The notes beneath the pieces were generated by a model, which saw nothing but the letters and a program-made list of their open reading frames with translations, was not told the DNA's origin and ran no database searches. From the NCBI RefSeq assembly GCF_963664735.1, contig NZ_OY761553.1, positions 1,441,303-1,505,302 on the forward strand: a stretch of DNA of 64,000 nt. Direction: 5' to 3'. Shown piece after piece: positions 36,658 to 45,195 of the stretch. This DNA is from an uncultured Cohaesibacter sp. (GTDB taxonomy: Bacteria > Pseudomonadota > Alphaproteobacteria > Rhizobiales > Cohaesibacteraceae). The translations under genes and the position numbers were made by a program. Position 1 is the stretch's first letter; each line of letters begins with the position of its first letter.

Positions 36658-36930
36658 CTATTCTTTGCAATAAAGCTTCATTCGCCGATTGTGCTTCTTG
36701 ATTTCATAGATGGTCTGATCCGTATCTCTGGACGACCAACTGATAGGTTCGAACAGAAGACAAGCGGCTAATTGCGCCAGATCAGATTTCGGTTCGATGT
36801 CTTTGGAATTTGATTTGGTCAAATAGCGATTAGTCCCGCCGGAAGCCATCGGACTGGCGCAAGCATTCAGAACCAATGCCATCATCGCCATCGCTATCAC
36901 CTTCAACACTAGAGCTCGCGATGACGCCAC
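36658..36930 (-). CDS. Rz1-like outer-membrane spanin lipoprotein (candidate)
   Basis: A 90-residue frame beginning at a GTG behind GGAAGG. It has a short basic n-region, a hydrophobic stretch (VIAMAMMALVLNA) and a lipobox ending LNAC, giving a lipoprotein of about 67 residues. The C-terminus (FEPISWSSRDTDQTIYEIKK, then HNRRMKLYC) resembles small proteins found in phage lysis regions. Its start lies inside the preceding Rz-like gene in another frame, the overlap arrangement typical of Rz/Rz1 pairs. The exact start is uncertain, since the frame is open to 37059. It lies at the far end of the GTA-linked lysis-like set. Confidence 0.6.
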   Translation of the reverse strand: MASSRALVLKVIAMAMMALVLNACASPMASGGTNRYLTKSNSKDIEPKSDLAQLAACLLFEPISWSSRDTDQTIYEIKKHNRRMKLYCKE

Positions 36931-37138
36931 TTGAAGCACCTTCCATTTTGACTTTTGCAATACGTTGCAGTAGTTCGTGCATTTCTCGCGCGGCGGTCTT
37001 AACGTTCTTTTCACGCCCCTTTGCAGCTTTTGTTTGAAAACTTCCATCAAGCGTCTCACTCAACCTGGTCAATAGTGAAGCCAGCACAGGGGCCAGCTTC
37101 ACCATGAGCGTTAGCATTTTCACAATTAGCCCGATCAT
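36830..37138 (-). CDS. Rz-like inner-membrane spanin (candidate)
   Basis: A 102-residue protein with one N-terminal membrane helix (MIGLIVKMLTLMVKLAPVLA), then a charged helical stretch (AARGK-type, about 35-65, REMHELLQRIAKVK) and an acidic tail. This is the layout of an i-spanin, which pairs with an outer-membrane lipoprotein to fuse the two membranes at the last step of lysis. The ATG lies three bases after the holin-like stop, with AAGAAG upstream inside that gene, so translation is coupled. No sequence-level family match is claimed. Confidence 0.55.
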   Translation of the reverse strand: MIGLIVKMLTLMVKLAPVLASLLTRLSETLDGSFQTKAAKGREKNVKTAAREMHELLQRIAKVKMEGASSGVIASSSVEGDSDGDDGIGSECLRQSDGFRRD

Positions 37139-37141
37139 GTG

Positions 37142-37351
37142 CTAGATGATCTTCTTTGTTGTGTACCAGGTTCTCCAGATAATTGTCGCGGCAGCAGCGA
37201 GGCTGGAGATTGTAACCGCCAGGCGTTGTTGAATATCGGGATCAAGGTCGATGCCAAACATGGTGAGCCCCATGGCGGCCACAGAAATTAACTGCGTCCA
37301 ATTGATTTTTGATTCCCACGCAGCTTTCGAAGTTTGAAACTCATTACTCAT
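37142..37351 (-). CDS. Small holin-like membrane protein
   Basis: A 69-residue protein with two hydrophobic segments (WTQLISVAAMGLTMFGI and RLAVTISSLAAAATIIW) joined by DLDPDIQQ and ending in basic TTKKII. Phage holin-like proteins of this size often have the pattern hydrophobic helix, GIDLDPE, second helix, basic tail. AAGGAG eight bases before the ATG supports translation. It lies 91 bases downstream of the GTA g15 gene on the same strand and probably in its transcript. A holin would make the inner-membrane hole for GTA release. Confidence 0.6.
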   Translation of the reverse strand: MSNEFQTSKAAWESKINWTQLISVAAMGLTMFGIDLDPDIQQRLAVTISSLAAAATIIWRTWYTTKKII

Positions 37352-37442
37352 GGAAAGAACTCCTTGGTCGGATTAAGTTTAGGGAAAAAAATTGTTCGCC
37401 AGACCGTTGCAAAGCAGGCGAAGGAAGAAAAGCGGGCAGATC

Positions 37443-40400
37443 CTACCAAACACGCAGGCTTGTTAGCGAAGCCCTGCGAGAAAGCTCATCACCGGCACCA
37501 ACTCGTCGACTGATTTGAGCGACTTTCAAAACAATTTCAGATAGGTTATCGATACCATCAGCGGATTGATCACTGGCGCTGTAGAACCACTCCGGTACTT
37601 GAGTATTGGCAGTCCTGAGTGTTTCACCGCTATCGGGATGGCAGACCGATATTGAATAGGATTCTACTGCCTCACTTAGCGGAATTTCACTATCAACCCA
37701 GCTGTCGGCATCCTGTCGATCGCGCCGTATCCACGAAACCCAATTACCTCCGCTCGAAACGTCGTGGGCCAGCTTCATATGAACAGGAGACAACGGGAGT
37801 AATCCCCGCCCGGAGATATCAACCGTGATCCCGGTGTTTTTAGCGTCTTCCAACGTTGCTCCGCTTGGCACAGCTTTAAGAGAGACAGAGGTTTCCAGTT
37901 TACCGCTACTCACTTCAAGAGGTTTGACGCCTTCATCCAGCAGAACGAACCGCGCACCAATGGCCGCATCTTTTGCAGCATTGGCTTCCGTTCCAATTTG
38001 CCCTCTCAACAATGCCTGCAGCTTCCAGACGCCATCGCTGACGAGTTCGGCCTTTGAAAACTGGATGATTTCCCAACTGTCATCACTCTTTTGAACGGCT
38101 GCGGCATTGGCTCCAGCAAAAAGACTTAACTCATCAACTGACGACAGATCTCCATTTACCAATTTGACAAGGAGCGTACTCGCCAGATCGCGTCCATAGC
38201 ACTCAATGCCGGGCAATTCAGCAAGAAGTGTCCCGTAAATTGCTGGCACATCCATCGTTTGACGATAAACATACCCACTGCTTGCGCTTCCTTCATAGAG
38301 CAAGACACCTCCCGGCCATGGTGCACAATAACTGGCAATATAAGGTGCATGAGGATACTCCGTTTTGCCCGGCAAAAGTGGCAATTCCATCGGAATGCAA
38401 ACCGAGCGAAGGGTTTGGGGAGAGGAAGTCTTTACGGATCTCAGCTTTTGAGAATTTGGACTCGAATTCCGAGGAGCCACCTGTTGCGCAGTAACGTCTC
38501 GTGTTGTTCCATCTTCAATCTCTTCAATTCGATAGGTTTTGATGCCCCCCTCTTCTTCAAGACGAAACAGATCCCCAGCTTCAAGAGACAACATCGACAG
38601 GGGGAGTTTGAAAGAAACCGAGTGACGGGCAAAATTTTGGTTTCGCAGCCAATTTTTTGCAACATCAGTCATAACGGTTTCTGTAGACACCACAGAGAGA
38701 GACTTGGAACTCTGCTGTCTGGTTCTGGCGCAAGGTTGATCATATTGTGCGACTGATTGACGATAGTCTTGAAAAAGATCACTGAATGAGAATGTCACGC
38801 TAGAAGGCTCTTCTTCCCACGGAGACATTTGTTTACTCAAAAGAGGCTCGTCTTCTACATCTATGAGCAGGCAATCTTCCAAATAAAGCTCACTGCGACG
38901 CTCGCGCATTTCAAAACGTATTTGGCCGCCACTTGTCACAAAAGAAATGTTGAACGCGTCACACAAATCTTCCAGAGCATCCCTCACAGACATGCGGCTA
39001 TCGATAACGAAACCATCAAGAACGGTTGGAACCGAGAAGAGCTTACTTGGCTCAAGTCCATAATCCGAGAGGACCATTGCCAAGATGTCTTGTAAAGGAG
39101 CGCTTCCCAGACGCCCGTTAAGCCAATGCCCCGTATGCCAGGCATCACCATCAGACCAAGTTTCACCACTGAGCGGAAAAGCAGGAAATGGACGCGCATC
39201 CCAAGCCCAAAGGTAGATATGATCAGCTGCCACCATGGGGCCGTCATAAAGTGCTGAGGCCGGATTGCGGTTTGCATTATCCGATTGCCAATAGTCAAGA
39301 CAGGCAGAAAGCATCGCCCGTTGTGCGGCATCGCTGCGCGCTCCTGAAGAGTAATAAGGCAAAGCACTTTCTGAAGATTTTGCATCCGGAAATACATTGG
39401 GCTGATTGGGGCCAAGATGCACAGCCGGGCAGCCGATTTCTGTAAACCAGATTGGCTTTGAACACGGCACCCAGTCAGTAGGCGTATCTACCTCCACGGC
39501 ATCTTGTCGATTATAGTGCTGGTTGCTCCACCAATTGATCAGGTCTTTATATCGATAGACCCAAGCCTTGTCGGCGGCACCATCGGTTATCTGTGTCCGA
39601 ATTTGGTTGTCTCGATCAGCTTGGCTTTGATAGTACCAATCGTACCCCTCGCCTCCAGCAATATTTGACTGAAGATAGTCGCTCTCTAGCCCCGTATCAG
39701 CAAGAGATGCATCCAGATGTTGCTCACCGGCACGCCAATCCGATAGAGGCATATAGTTATCGATGCCAATGGCATCAATATTGTCATCAGCCCACAACTC
39801 ATCGAGATGGAAGTTGACTGTACCCGCCCTATCAGAGGGATGATGTCCGAAATATTCACTCCAATCCGCACCATAAGTAATGTCAGTGTCGGACCCTAGG
39901 CAAGCGCGCACATCTGCCGCCAGAGTTTTAAGGCAAGCAACGAATGGATAGTTGCCTTGTTCATCACGCAATTGCGTCAAACCGCGAAGTTCCGAACCGA
40001 TCAGAAATCCGTCAACGCCTCCGGCTTGAGCCGCCAATTCGGCATAATGAACAATGAAACGGTGATAGCTCCATTCTTGTTGTGCGTAGAATTCGCCAAT
40101 CTGTTCTGTAGCTGCTGTGCTTTGATCTGCGCTGTCACTCTGGCCCGGTCCCGGATAGCAGGTTATTCGACCGCGCCAAGGGAAAGCGGCTTGCTGCTCT
40201 GCACCATACGGATCAGGCAATTCGTTATCAGCGGAAACATTCATCATCACAAATGGATAAAGGACCACCCCCAGACCGCGGTCCTTGATCGCTTCAATTG
40301 CTCGTAAAACGGTTTCATCCGAGGGCGTCCCTCCAAATGCCGGGCGATCGTTTACAAGACACACCTGCAAGGCTTGAGATCGAGAAAGCCCGGCAACGGA

Positions 40401-41318
40401 CCAATCAGCATCATCGGTAACCTTATCGAGATCGTCCACCATGGGGCGAATTTCACAATGCGAGGCACGAAGGTCAGTACCGAACCAAGTAACAACAAGG
40501 GCAATATGTTTCAGATTTGGACAGAGAGCCATCAGATGCTCAAGCGAGACTTCAAAATCTGTTCCTGCTTCATAGGAATGTCGGTTTTCTGAACTCCATT
40601 CACCTTCGGCATCTTTGCGTGCGATTTCTTGGGTGTCATATCCGAATTCCGTCGATCCGGGTATCATGACTACTGATTGAACCTGTTTCTCCAAGGTGCC
40701 AATCGAGCGAACCACTTCGAAGGAAAGTTGCGGAATGCGATTACCGAAATCTTCCAACGGAAGCTCTTCAAATACAACATAGGCCAGCCCCCGGTAGGCT
40801 GGAGCATTGCCCGTTCCCTGCTTGGCTTCAATGAGGCTGTCTGGAAGTTGATCTTCGGTGCCGCGATAGACTCTGTAGGTAATGTCTTCAAGGTCCAGAA
40901 TGGTTCCATTTGCCCAGACGCGCCCGATATAGGAAATCTCGCCTTCACACAGTCCAACTGCAAAATTGGCAAAATAGCTGTATGTTGTTTCCGAAACCGA
41001 GTTGCCGCTGGCTCCTTTGGCAGCGCTTGTCTTATATTTGCGACTGGTAACTTCCTCGATCAGATTGGTTGCCCATATGACCTGCCCGCTCATGCGTGAG
41101 CGGCCATAGAGCCGGGGAATGGACATTCCCTCGGTTGAGGTCAGCACGGAAAGGTCAGATAGCTGTGAACCTTGGCGATATGTTGTTGAGCCAAAGAGCT
41201 TCTGGTCAATATATGACCCGCCAATGGCACCAAGAGCGCCGCCGAGAACGGCTCCAAAGGGCCCGAGCAATGCACCACCAATTGCGGTGCCCGCCGCGCG
41301 CAAAACGAGAGTTGTCAT
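37443..41318 (-). CDS. GTA g15 baseplate/host-specificity protein
   Basis: A 1291-residue tail-tip megatron. The N-terminus has small glycine-rich hydrophobic stretches (AAGTAIGGALLGPFGAVLGG). The middle holds the GTA TIM-barrel-like domain (about 300-720; VDGFLIGSELRGLTQLRDEQ, DNIDAIGIDNYMPLSDWR, WFTEIGCPAVHLGPNQPN), thought to act on glycans. The rest is the phage-tail-type region. The size fits RcGTA g15 (about 1300). The ATG at 41318 overlaps the g14 stop (ATGA), which decides the start against a longer frame to 41393. It is the last canonical structural gene before the lysis-like set. Confidence 0.93.
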   Translation of the reverse strand: MTTLVLRAAGTAIGGALLGPFGAVLGGALGAIGGSYIDQKLFGSTTYRQGSQLSDLSVLTSTEGMSIPRLYGRSRMSGQVIWATNLIEEVTSRKYKTSAAKGASGNSVSETTYSYFANFAVGLCEGEISYIGRVWANGTILDLEDITYRVYRGTEDQLPDSLIEAKQGTGNAPAYRGLAYVVFEELPLEDFGNRIPQLSFEVVRSIGTLEKQVQSVVMIPGSTEFGYDTQEIARKDAEGEWSSENRHSYEAGTDFEVSLEHLMALCPNLKHIALVVTWFGTDLRASHCEIRPMVDDLDKVTDDADWSVAGLSRSQALQVCLVNDRPAFGGTPSDETVLRAIEAIKDRGLGVVLYPFVMMNVSADNELPDPYGAEQQAAFPWRGRITCYPGPGQSDSADQSTAATEQIGEFYAQQEWSYHRFIVHYAELAAQAGGVDGFLIGSELRGLTQLRDEQGNYPFVACLKTLAADVRACLGSDTDITYGADWSEYFGHHPSDRAGTVNFHLDELWADDNIDAIGIDNYMPLSDWRAGEQHLDASLADTGLESDYLQSNIAGGEGYDWYYQSQADRDNQIRTQITDGAADKAWVYRYKDLINWWSNQHYNRQDAVEVDTPTDWVPCSKPIWFTEIGCPAVHLGPNQPNVFPDAKSSESALPYYSSGARSDAAQRAMLSACLDYWQSDNANRNPASALYDGPMVAADHIYLWAWDARPFPAFPLSGETWSDGDAWHTGHWLNGRLGSAPLQDILAMVLSDYGLEPSKLFSVPTVLDGFVIDSRMSVRDALEDLCDAFNISFVTSGGQIRFEMRERRSELYLEDCLLIDVEDEPLLSKQMSPWEEEPSSVTFSFSDLFQDYRQSVAQYDQPCARTRQQSSKSLSVVSTETVMTDVAKNWLRNQNFARHSVSFKLPLSMLSLEAGDLFRLEEEGGIKTYRIEEIEDGTTRDVTAQQVAPRNSSPNSQKLRSVKTSSPQTLRSVCIPMELPLLPGKTEYPHAPYIASYCAPWPGGVLLYEGSASSGYVYRQTMDVPAIYGTLLAELPGIECYGRDLASTLLVKLVNGDLSSVDELSLFAGANAAAVQKSDDSWEIIQFSKAELVSDGVWKLQALLRGQIGTEANAAKDAAIGARFVLLDEGVKPLEVSSGKLETSVSLKAVPSGATLEDAKNTGITVDISGRGLLPLSPVHMKLAHDVSSGGNWVSWIRRDRQDADSWVDSEIPLSEAVESYSISVCHPDSGETLRTANTQVPEWFYSASDQSADGIDNLSEIVLKVAQISRRVGAGDELSRRASLTSLRVW

Positions 41319-41800
41319 GATTGGGAATTCCTCGTTTGTTGGGAAGAGCCATATGAGGGAAAGGCAAAAACCGCACACAGATGCCGCATCCACCAGGGAT
41401 TAAGATAGACAAGGCTTACGCCAGCTCCTGCCTGCGCGTGCAAAAAGCGGTCTTCTGCAATCAGAATTCCAGCATGTTTGGCCGGAAACCCCTTTTTGTA
41501 TCTGAACAAAAGCACATCTGAGGGAGCTCTCGTGGAGAGGTCCCGTTCTGTGAGATACCGTTGAGCAGCACTGGCCAACGTTTCCTCTGCGCCAGCCTCT
41601 GCCCAATTTGGGCTATAGGCAGGAGGCGTTTCAGGCTCTGGCCAGAATGAACTGTAAACACCGCGAATAAGGCCAAGGCAATCGCAGCCTGCCCCCTTGC
41701 AACTGGCTTGATGTCTGTAGGGCGTGCCAATCCAGCTCAGGGCTTCGGAAATGATCATGGCAGGTGTAACCGGCGCCTGAGATTTGCAGAGTTCAGTCAT
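41315..41800 (-). CDS. GTA g14 NlpC/P60-type cell-wall peptidase
   Basis: A 161-residue tail peptidase. The catalytic Cys (about C41) is in GAGCDCLGLIRGVY and the His (about H109) in PAKHAGILI. NlpC/P60 enzymes cut peptidoglycan stem peptides; in the GTA this helps the tail pierce the recipient's wall. I chose the ATG at 41800 with GGAG upstream; a TTG two codons earlier directly follows the g13 stop. It is translationally coupled to g15. Confidence 0.9.
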   Translation of the reverse strand: MTELCKSQAPVTPAMIISEALSWIGTPYRHQASCKGAGCDCLGLIRGVYSSFWPEPETPPAYSPNWAEAGAEETLASAAQRYLTERDLSTRAPSDVLLFRYKKGFPAKHAGILIAEDRFLHAQAGAGVSLVYLNPWWMRHLCAVFAFPSYGSSQQTRNSQS

Positions 41801-41806
41801 AACCAA

Positions 41807-42700
41807 TCACTCCTCGAAAAGAGGTGAACCATCACGCAGCTTGGCCAGAGATGGGTAAGTTACTAAGAAGTCATTGCCCGGCATGTGAGGGAAGCCTCTG
41901 AAATTGAGCTGATTTGAGAAGGTTTTCCGGCAAGTGGCAAAGCTCTTGTCACAACCGACAGACACCAACACCTTATCGCCAATTGCAATATCTGGATGAA
42001 TTGGAAGCCAGAGTTCCACTTCGTCGCTTTGGCCGGTTTGCTGGTGAGACAAAATATCAAATGCCATACCAGCGGCTGCACCTGAGGTTACCTCAAGTTG
42101 CCCCATTGAAAGCCGCCCCGTTTCGGGTTGGGCTTCCAATGTAAGCGTTAGCCAGGTTTGTGATTTGAGGTCACTAACAACGCCGGCATAAGTTAGCCCA
42201 AGAGCGTCAAGGTCCAGACCACAACGGGCATCTCCAATAGTGGCGTCGCACCGATATTGATAAAGGCGGCCTTTGTCTTGCTCCAAGTCGATGGACACAG
42301 ACCGGATCTCCGCTTGGAAATTCTGGCTGTCACGCTTGACTTCGCCAAGATAGCCAGAGCGCAAAAGCACCGCCTGCTCTGGCGCTTGCCAGTTAACAAG
42401 CCAAGTCTCGACAGTGGCAGCGTCATAGCGACCACTCATCAGATCTGCTTCTGTGATACGATCAGAAGACAAAACACCAGAGACATCCTGATCATCGCTT
42501 GCAAAGCTATCGCTTTGTTTGATTTCTGTGCCGGTAAAGCCGGCATTCGGCTCGCAGGATATGCCTTCAAGCTCGATAGCACGATCATGATCGGTAAAGC
42601 CGAAGCTTACGCCGTCCGAACGCTTCAAAATCCAGCATGTAGCCAGCGTAGTGGCTCCACTCCCTAAATGCTCGGAAAATTCATTTGAAAGTGTCTTCAC
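41807..42700 (-). CDS. GTA g13 tail hub protein (DUF2163 family)
   Basis: A 297-residue protein of the DUF2163 / phage BR0599 type. Recognisable parts are LATCWILKRSDGVSFGFTDH near the N-terminus and the Cys-bearing YQYRCDATIGDARCGLDLDA and VGCDKSFATCRKTF. These cysteine spacings are typical of the family, which forms the tail hub and in RcGTA binds an iron-sulphur cluster. Its start overlaps the g12 stop (ATGA). Confidence 0.92.
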   Translation of the reverse strand: MKTLSNEFSEHLGSGATTLATCWILKRSDGVSFGFTDHDRAIELEGISCEPNAGFTGTEIKQSDSFASDDQDVSGVLSSDRITEADLMSGRYDAATVETWLVNWQAPEQAVLLRSGYLGEVKRDSQNFQAEIRSVSIDLEQDKGRLYQYRCDATIGDARCGLDLDALGLTYAGVVSDLKSQTWLTLTLEAQPETGRLSMGQLEVTSGAAAGMAFDILSHQQTGQSDEVELWLPIHPDIAIGDKVLVSVGCDKSFATCRKTFSNQLNFRGFPHMPGNDFLVTYPSLAKLRDGSPLFEE

Positions 42701-43323
42701 AGCTTGATCTCCACCAGAGGAATAGATGGCAGGTCGCCCGCCTCGAATGCACTGAGGGAAAATTCCAACTTGTCGGCATCAAATCTCACTGGCACGTCGA
42801 ATTTAAAGCCAGCCGTAATGGCCACATTTTCAGCCGGGGCTTCATTAAAAGTGATAAGCCCTAGTGTAGGGTCCGCCACAAAAGCAGTAGTCTCCAGACC
42901 ATCCAATGCGAGTAGAATGCTTCCCTCAACGGGTTTGCTGATAGGGCGTTCATAAGGAGCATAGTCAGCCCCGTAAGTCTTTGTGAGGAAAAACTCGGTC
43001 GTTTCGCCGTCTCCTGTTCCAATTCTCTGATCAGTTGATTGGGGCACATTCCCCGTCTCACAAGAACAATGATCAAACGGGTCTCGGAAGCGGAAACCGT
43101 AAAGTCGGCCACGGCGTTCTTCAAAGAACCTCAAGACCGTATGTAAATCAGCCAAGGAGCGTACTCCAAGGCCAGCATCGTAACTGCGTCTTGAATCTGC
43201 CCAGCGCGCATTGCGTTCTTCAAAGCCAGATGCCAGTGTCGCGATATCTGTTCGCCTTTCCGGACCTCCGGATGCTCCGAACCCCACATCAAGCGGGAAG
43301 CGTATTTCATGAAAACCGTTCAT
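42697..43323 (-). CDS. GTA g12 distal tail protein (DUF2460 family)
   Basis: A 208-residue distal tail protein starting MNGFHEIRFPLDVGFGASGG. The DUF2460 pattern includes GPERRTDIATLASG, ERNARWADSRRSYDAGLGVR and FRFRDPFDH. It forms the ring joining the tail tube to the baseplate. AGGA eight bases before the ATG at 43323 supports this start; the frame is open 28 codons further but without family-like sequence. A 136-base gap separates it from g11. Confidence 0.92.
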   Translation of the reverse strand: MNGFHEIRFPLDVGFGASGGPERRTDIATLASGFEERNARWADSRRSYDAGLGVRSLADLHTVLRFFEERRGRLYGFRFRDPFDHCSCETGNVPQSTDQRIGTGDGETTEFFLTKTYGADYAPYERPISKPVEGSILLALDGLETTAFVADPTLGLITFNEAPAENVAITAGFKFDVPVRFDADKLEFSLSAFEAGDLPSIPLVEIKL

Positions 43324-43459
43324 TGGTCGGTCCTGATTGTTCATAGAAAAAGGCCCACCCATTGAATTTGGTGAGCCCCAAGGTTTCAGCATGAATGCAT
43401 CGAACATAGCGTTTGGCCCTGTAAGGGCCCGATGCCTATAGCCCCTGCAGTTATGCTCG

Positions 43460-44062
43460 CTATAATCCGCGGCGCCCTCTGCTTACGGCGCGCGCGAGCT
43501 TTGTCGCAATCTGGTTTTCCGATTTGGAAAAGGAGCTAACATCAGGCGTACTGACATTCATTACGATATTAACCGCCTGTCCGCTTGATCCCGGCATGGC
43601 AACACCAAGTTGCCCATCGGCGCCTCTCTGCAATGGCAAAATAGCTTCAGAGCCAGCTTCTCCCATCAAGCCCGTTCCGCCACCGGTTGGAAACAGCGTC
43701 GGGGATGAAACAACGCCGCCCTTGGCAAAAAGAGACACCCCGCTTAACAAAGATGTGAGCCCCGAGGTGCTTGCCGTGGTTAAAGATGAAAGAAGGCTTG
43801 ATGCGAGGTTTGAAACAGAACCGGAGAGCATTTGCTTGAGAGGTTCCACTCCTGATGCCAAGGCGCTTTTGCTCAAATCCAGCGCAAGCTTACTGAAAAC
43901 TGTTTCAAGGTTTTTGCCACCCAAAACAGCATCTTCAAACGCATCAACAACCTTGTCTCCGAGTTTCTCTGCCTGCTTGGTTGCTGCAGAAAGGTCTTTT
44001 GTGAAAGCCTTCATGTCGGCTTCCACTTTGACGACGGCAGTTTCTACAATCTCTTCTGCCAT
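43460..44062 (-). CDS. GTA g11 tail tape-measure protein
   Basis: A 200-residue, short tape-measure protein, close to the RcGTA g11 length (about 220) and much shorter than phage ones, in keeping with the GTA's short tail. The N-terminal half is helical (AATKQAEKLGDKVVDAFEDA). A small hydrophobic segment and a glycine-rich part with FAKGGVVSSPTLFPTGGGTG and LMGEAGSEAILPLQRG, the hallmark of tape-measure C-termini, follow. It begins 36 bases after the small g10.1 gene. Confidence 0.9.
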   Translation of the reverse strand: MAEEIVETAVVKVEADMKAFTKDLSAATKQAEKLGDKVVDAFEDAVLGGKNLETVFSKLALDLSKSALASGVEPLKQMLSGSVSNLASSLLSSLTTASTSGLTSLLSGVSLFAKGGVVSSPTLFPTGGGTGLMGEAGSEAILPLQRGADGQLGVAMPGSSGQAVNIVMNVSTPDVSSFSKSENQIATKLARAVSRGRRGL

Positions 44063-44098
44063 AAATATTTCCTTCTTCTTTGGGGCGTAATCGCAAGA

Positions 44099-44278
44099 TC
44101 AGTCGGGATATGCCTTGCACAGCGATTGGAAATCGGCTCTGGTGGGCGCAGGACTTCTCCTGCTGGGAATGGCCAGGGCCAAGAGGATTTCTTTTGGAGT
44201 TGCAGACCAGACAGTTGTGGGAGGCCACCCCAATTGCAGACTTGCGGCAGCAAAAATCATTGCCCAGGGAAAGTGCAT
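44099..44278 (-). CDS. GTA g10.1 small tail assembly chaperone
   Basis: A 59-residue frame read directly from the reverse strand. It begins MHFPWAMIFAAASLQLGWPP, continues with TVWSATPKEILLALA, and ends CKAYPD before TGA. The FPW start, the hydrophobic helix and the W-x-x-TPxE motif match the g10.1 (rcc01693-like) phage tail assembly chaperone group. It sits 20 bases after g10 and before the tape measure, exactly where RcGTA has it. Codon-level continuity and position make it a real gene despite its small size. Confidence 0.88.
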   Translation of the reverse strand: MHFPWAMIFAAASLQLGWPPTTVWSATPKEILLALAIPSRRSPAPTRADFQSLCKAYPD

Positions 44279-44298
44279 CTTGTAAGTGGCCGATCCGG

Positions 44299-44712
44299 TT
44301 ACACCAGACCGGCCTTTGTGGGGTTTGAAGATTGATTGCCCCCTCCTCTATGAGAGGAAGCATCCGATCCAGTCATTGCTGCGCCTGTTTCATTTTCTTC
44401 AAATTCGGGAATGAATGTCTCGCGGAGCAACTCAACCAGCGCATATGTGAGTTCAGAAGCCCCTCCCTTGCATCGCATCGTAGCTGCGTCAGCGTCCGAG
44501 ATATCCGCCCCGCCTGCACGCAATGCGGCTCCCAGAATCTTTACAAGATCTGCGCTCTTGACCCGACCGCCAGAAAAACGATCTGCAAGCTCTCCGATAT
44601 TCTCAAGCCCGAGACTTTCTTCCAATTCGGCAAGAGCTCCAAGTGTGAGGCAAAGCCTGTAAGGTTTGTCATCAAGGGTTATTGAGATCTCGCCTCGACG
44701 TCTGTTCGTCAT
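44299..44712 (-). CDS. GTA g10 tail assembly chaperone (GTA_TAP family)
   Basis: A 137-residue protein starting MTNRRRGEISITLDDKPYRL and continuing LTLGALAELEESLGLENIGE, the family signature of GTA g10. The acidic, flexible C-terminal third is variable in the family. It assists tail-tube assembly around the tape measure together with g10.1. Confidence 0.92.
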   Translation of the reverse strand: MTNRRRGEISITLDDKPYRLCLTLGALAELEESLGLENIGELADRFSGGRVKSADLVKILGAALRAGGADISDADAATMRCKGGASELTYALVELLRETFIPEFEENETGAAMTGSDASSHRGGGNQSSNPTKAGLV

Positions 44713-44729
44713 GTCAATCTCTCTCGCCT

Positions 44730-45140
44730 TTAGGATGCTGTGAAGGCGAGCACGCCCGCAGATTCAAGAGCCATCTCGAAGGTCAACTCGTTGTCATGCT
44801 GACCGGAATATTCCAGAGCTGTAATCTGAAATGCGCCTTCCAGCGTACCGAAATCAGGAATGATGACCTGCCAAGTTGCAATGGTGCCATCAAAAAACAA
44901 GGAGCGAATGCGCTCGTCGCTCTCGCTGTCTTTGAACAATCCACTGCCGGACAAGCTGGCGCGGCGCGTACCCGCACCTTCCAGCAATTCTCGCCACCGT
45001 CCAGAAGATTCCGAGTGGCTGATATCAACGCTTTCGGCATTGAATGACAGGGAACGGGCACGCAGACCGGCAACGGTGATGAAGCTATCATCGGCGTTGC
45101 GTACTTTCAGCAACAGGTCTTTGCCTTTTTGTGCAGTCAT
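44730..45140 (-). CDS. GTA g9 major tail tube protein
   Basis: A 136-residue tail tube protein of the TP901-1 major tail type, starting MTAQKGKDLLLKVRNADDSF. DISHSESSGRWRELLEGAGT and FEMALESAGVLAFTAS are typical. It forms the hexameric rings of the tail. It has its own AGAGAG ribosome site and a 55-base gap after g8. Confidence 0.92.
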   Translation of the reverse strand: MTAQKGKDLLLKVRNADDSFITVAGLRARSLSFNAESVDISHSESSGRWRELLEGAGTRRASLSGSGLFKDSESDERIRSLFFDGTIATWQVIIPDFGTLEGAFQITALEYSGQHDNELTFEMALESAGVLAFTAS

Positions 45141-45195
45141 TTGAAACTCTCTTGTAATTTGTGAAATGAAAATGGGTATCTTGATGTCAGGTTTG

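Noticed and set aside
43944-44363. Minus-strand 139-codon frame across g10.1
   Set aside because: It overlaps g10, g10.1 and g11 in another frame; the 59-codon frame carries the family motifs.
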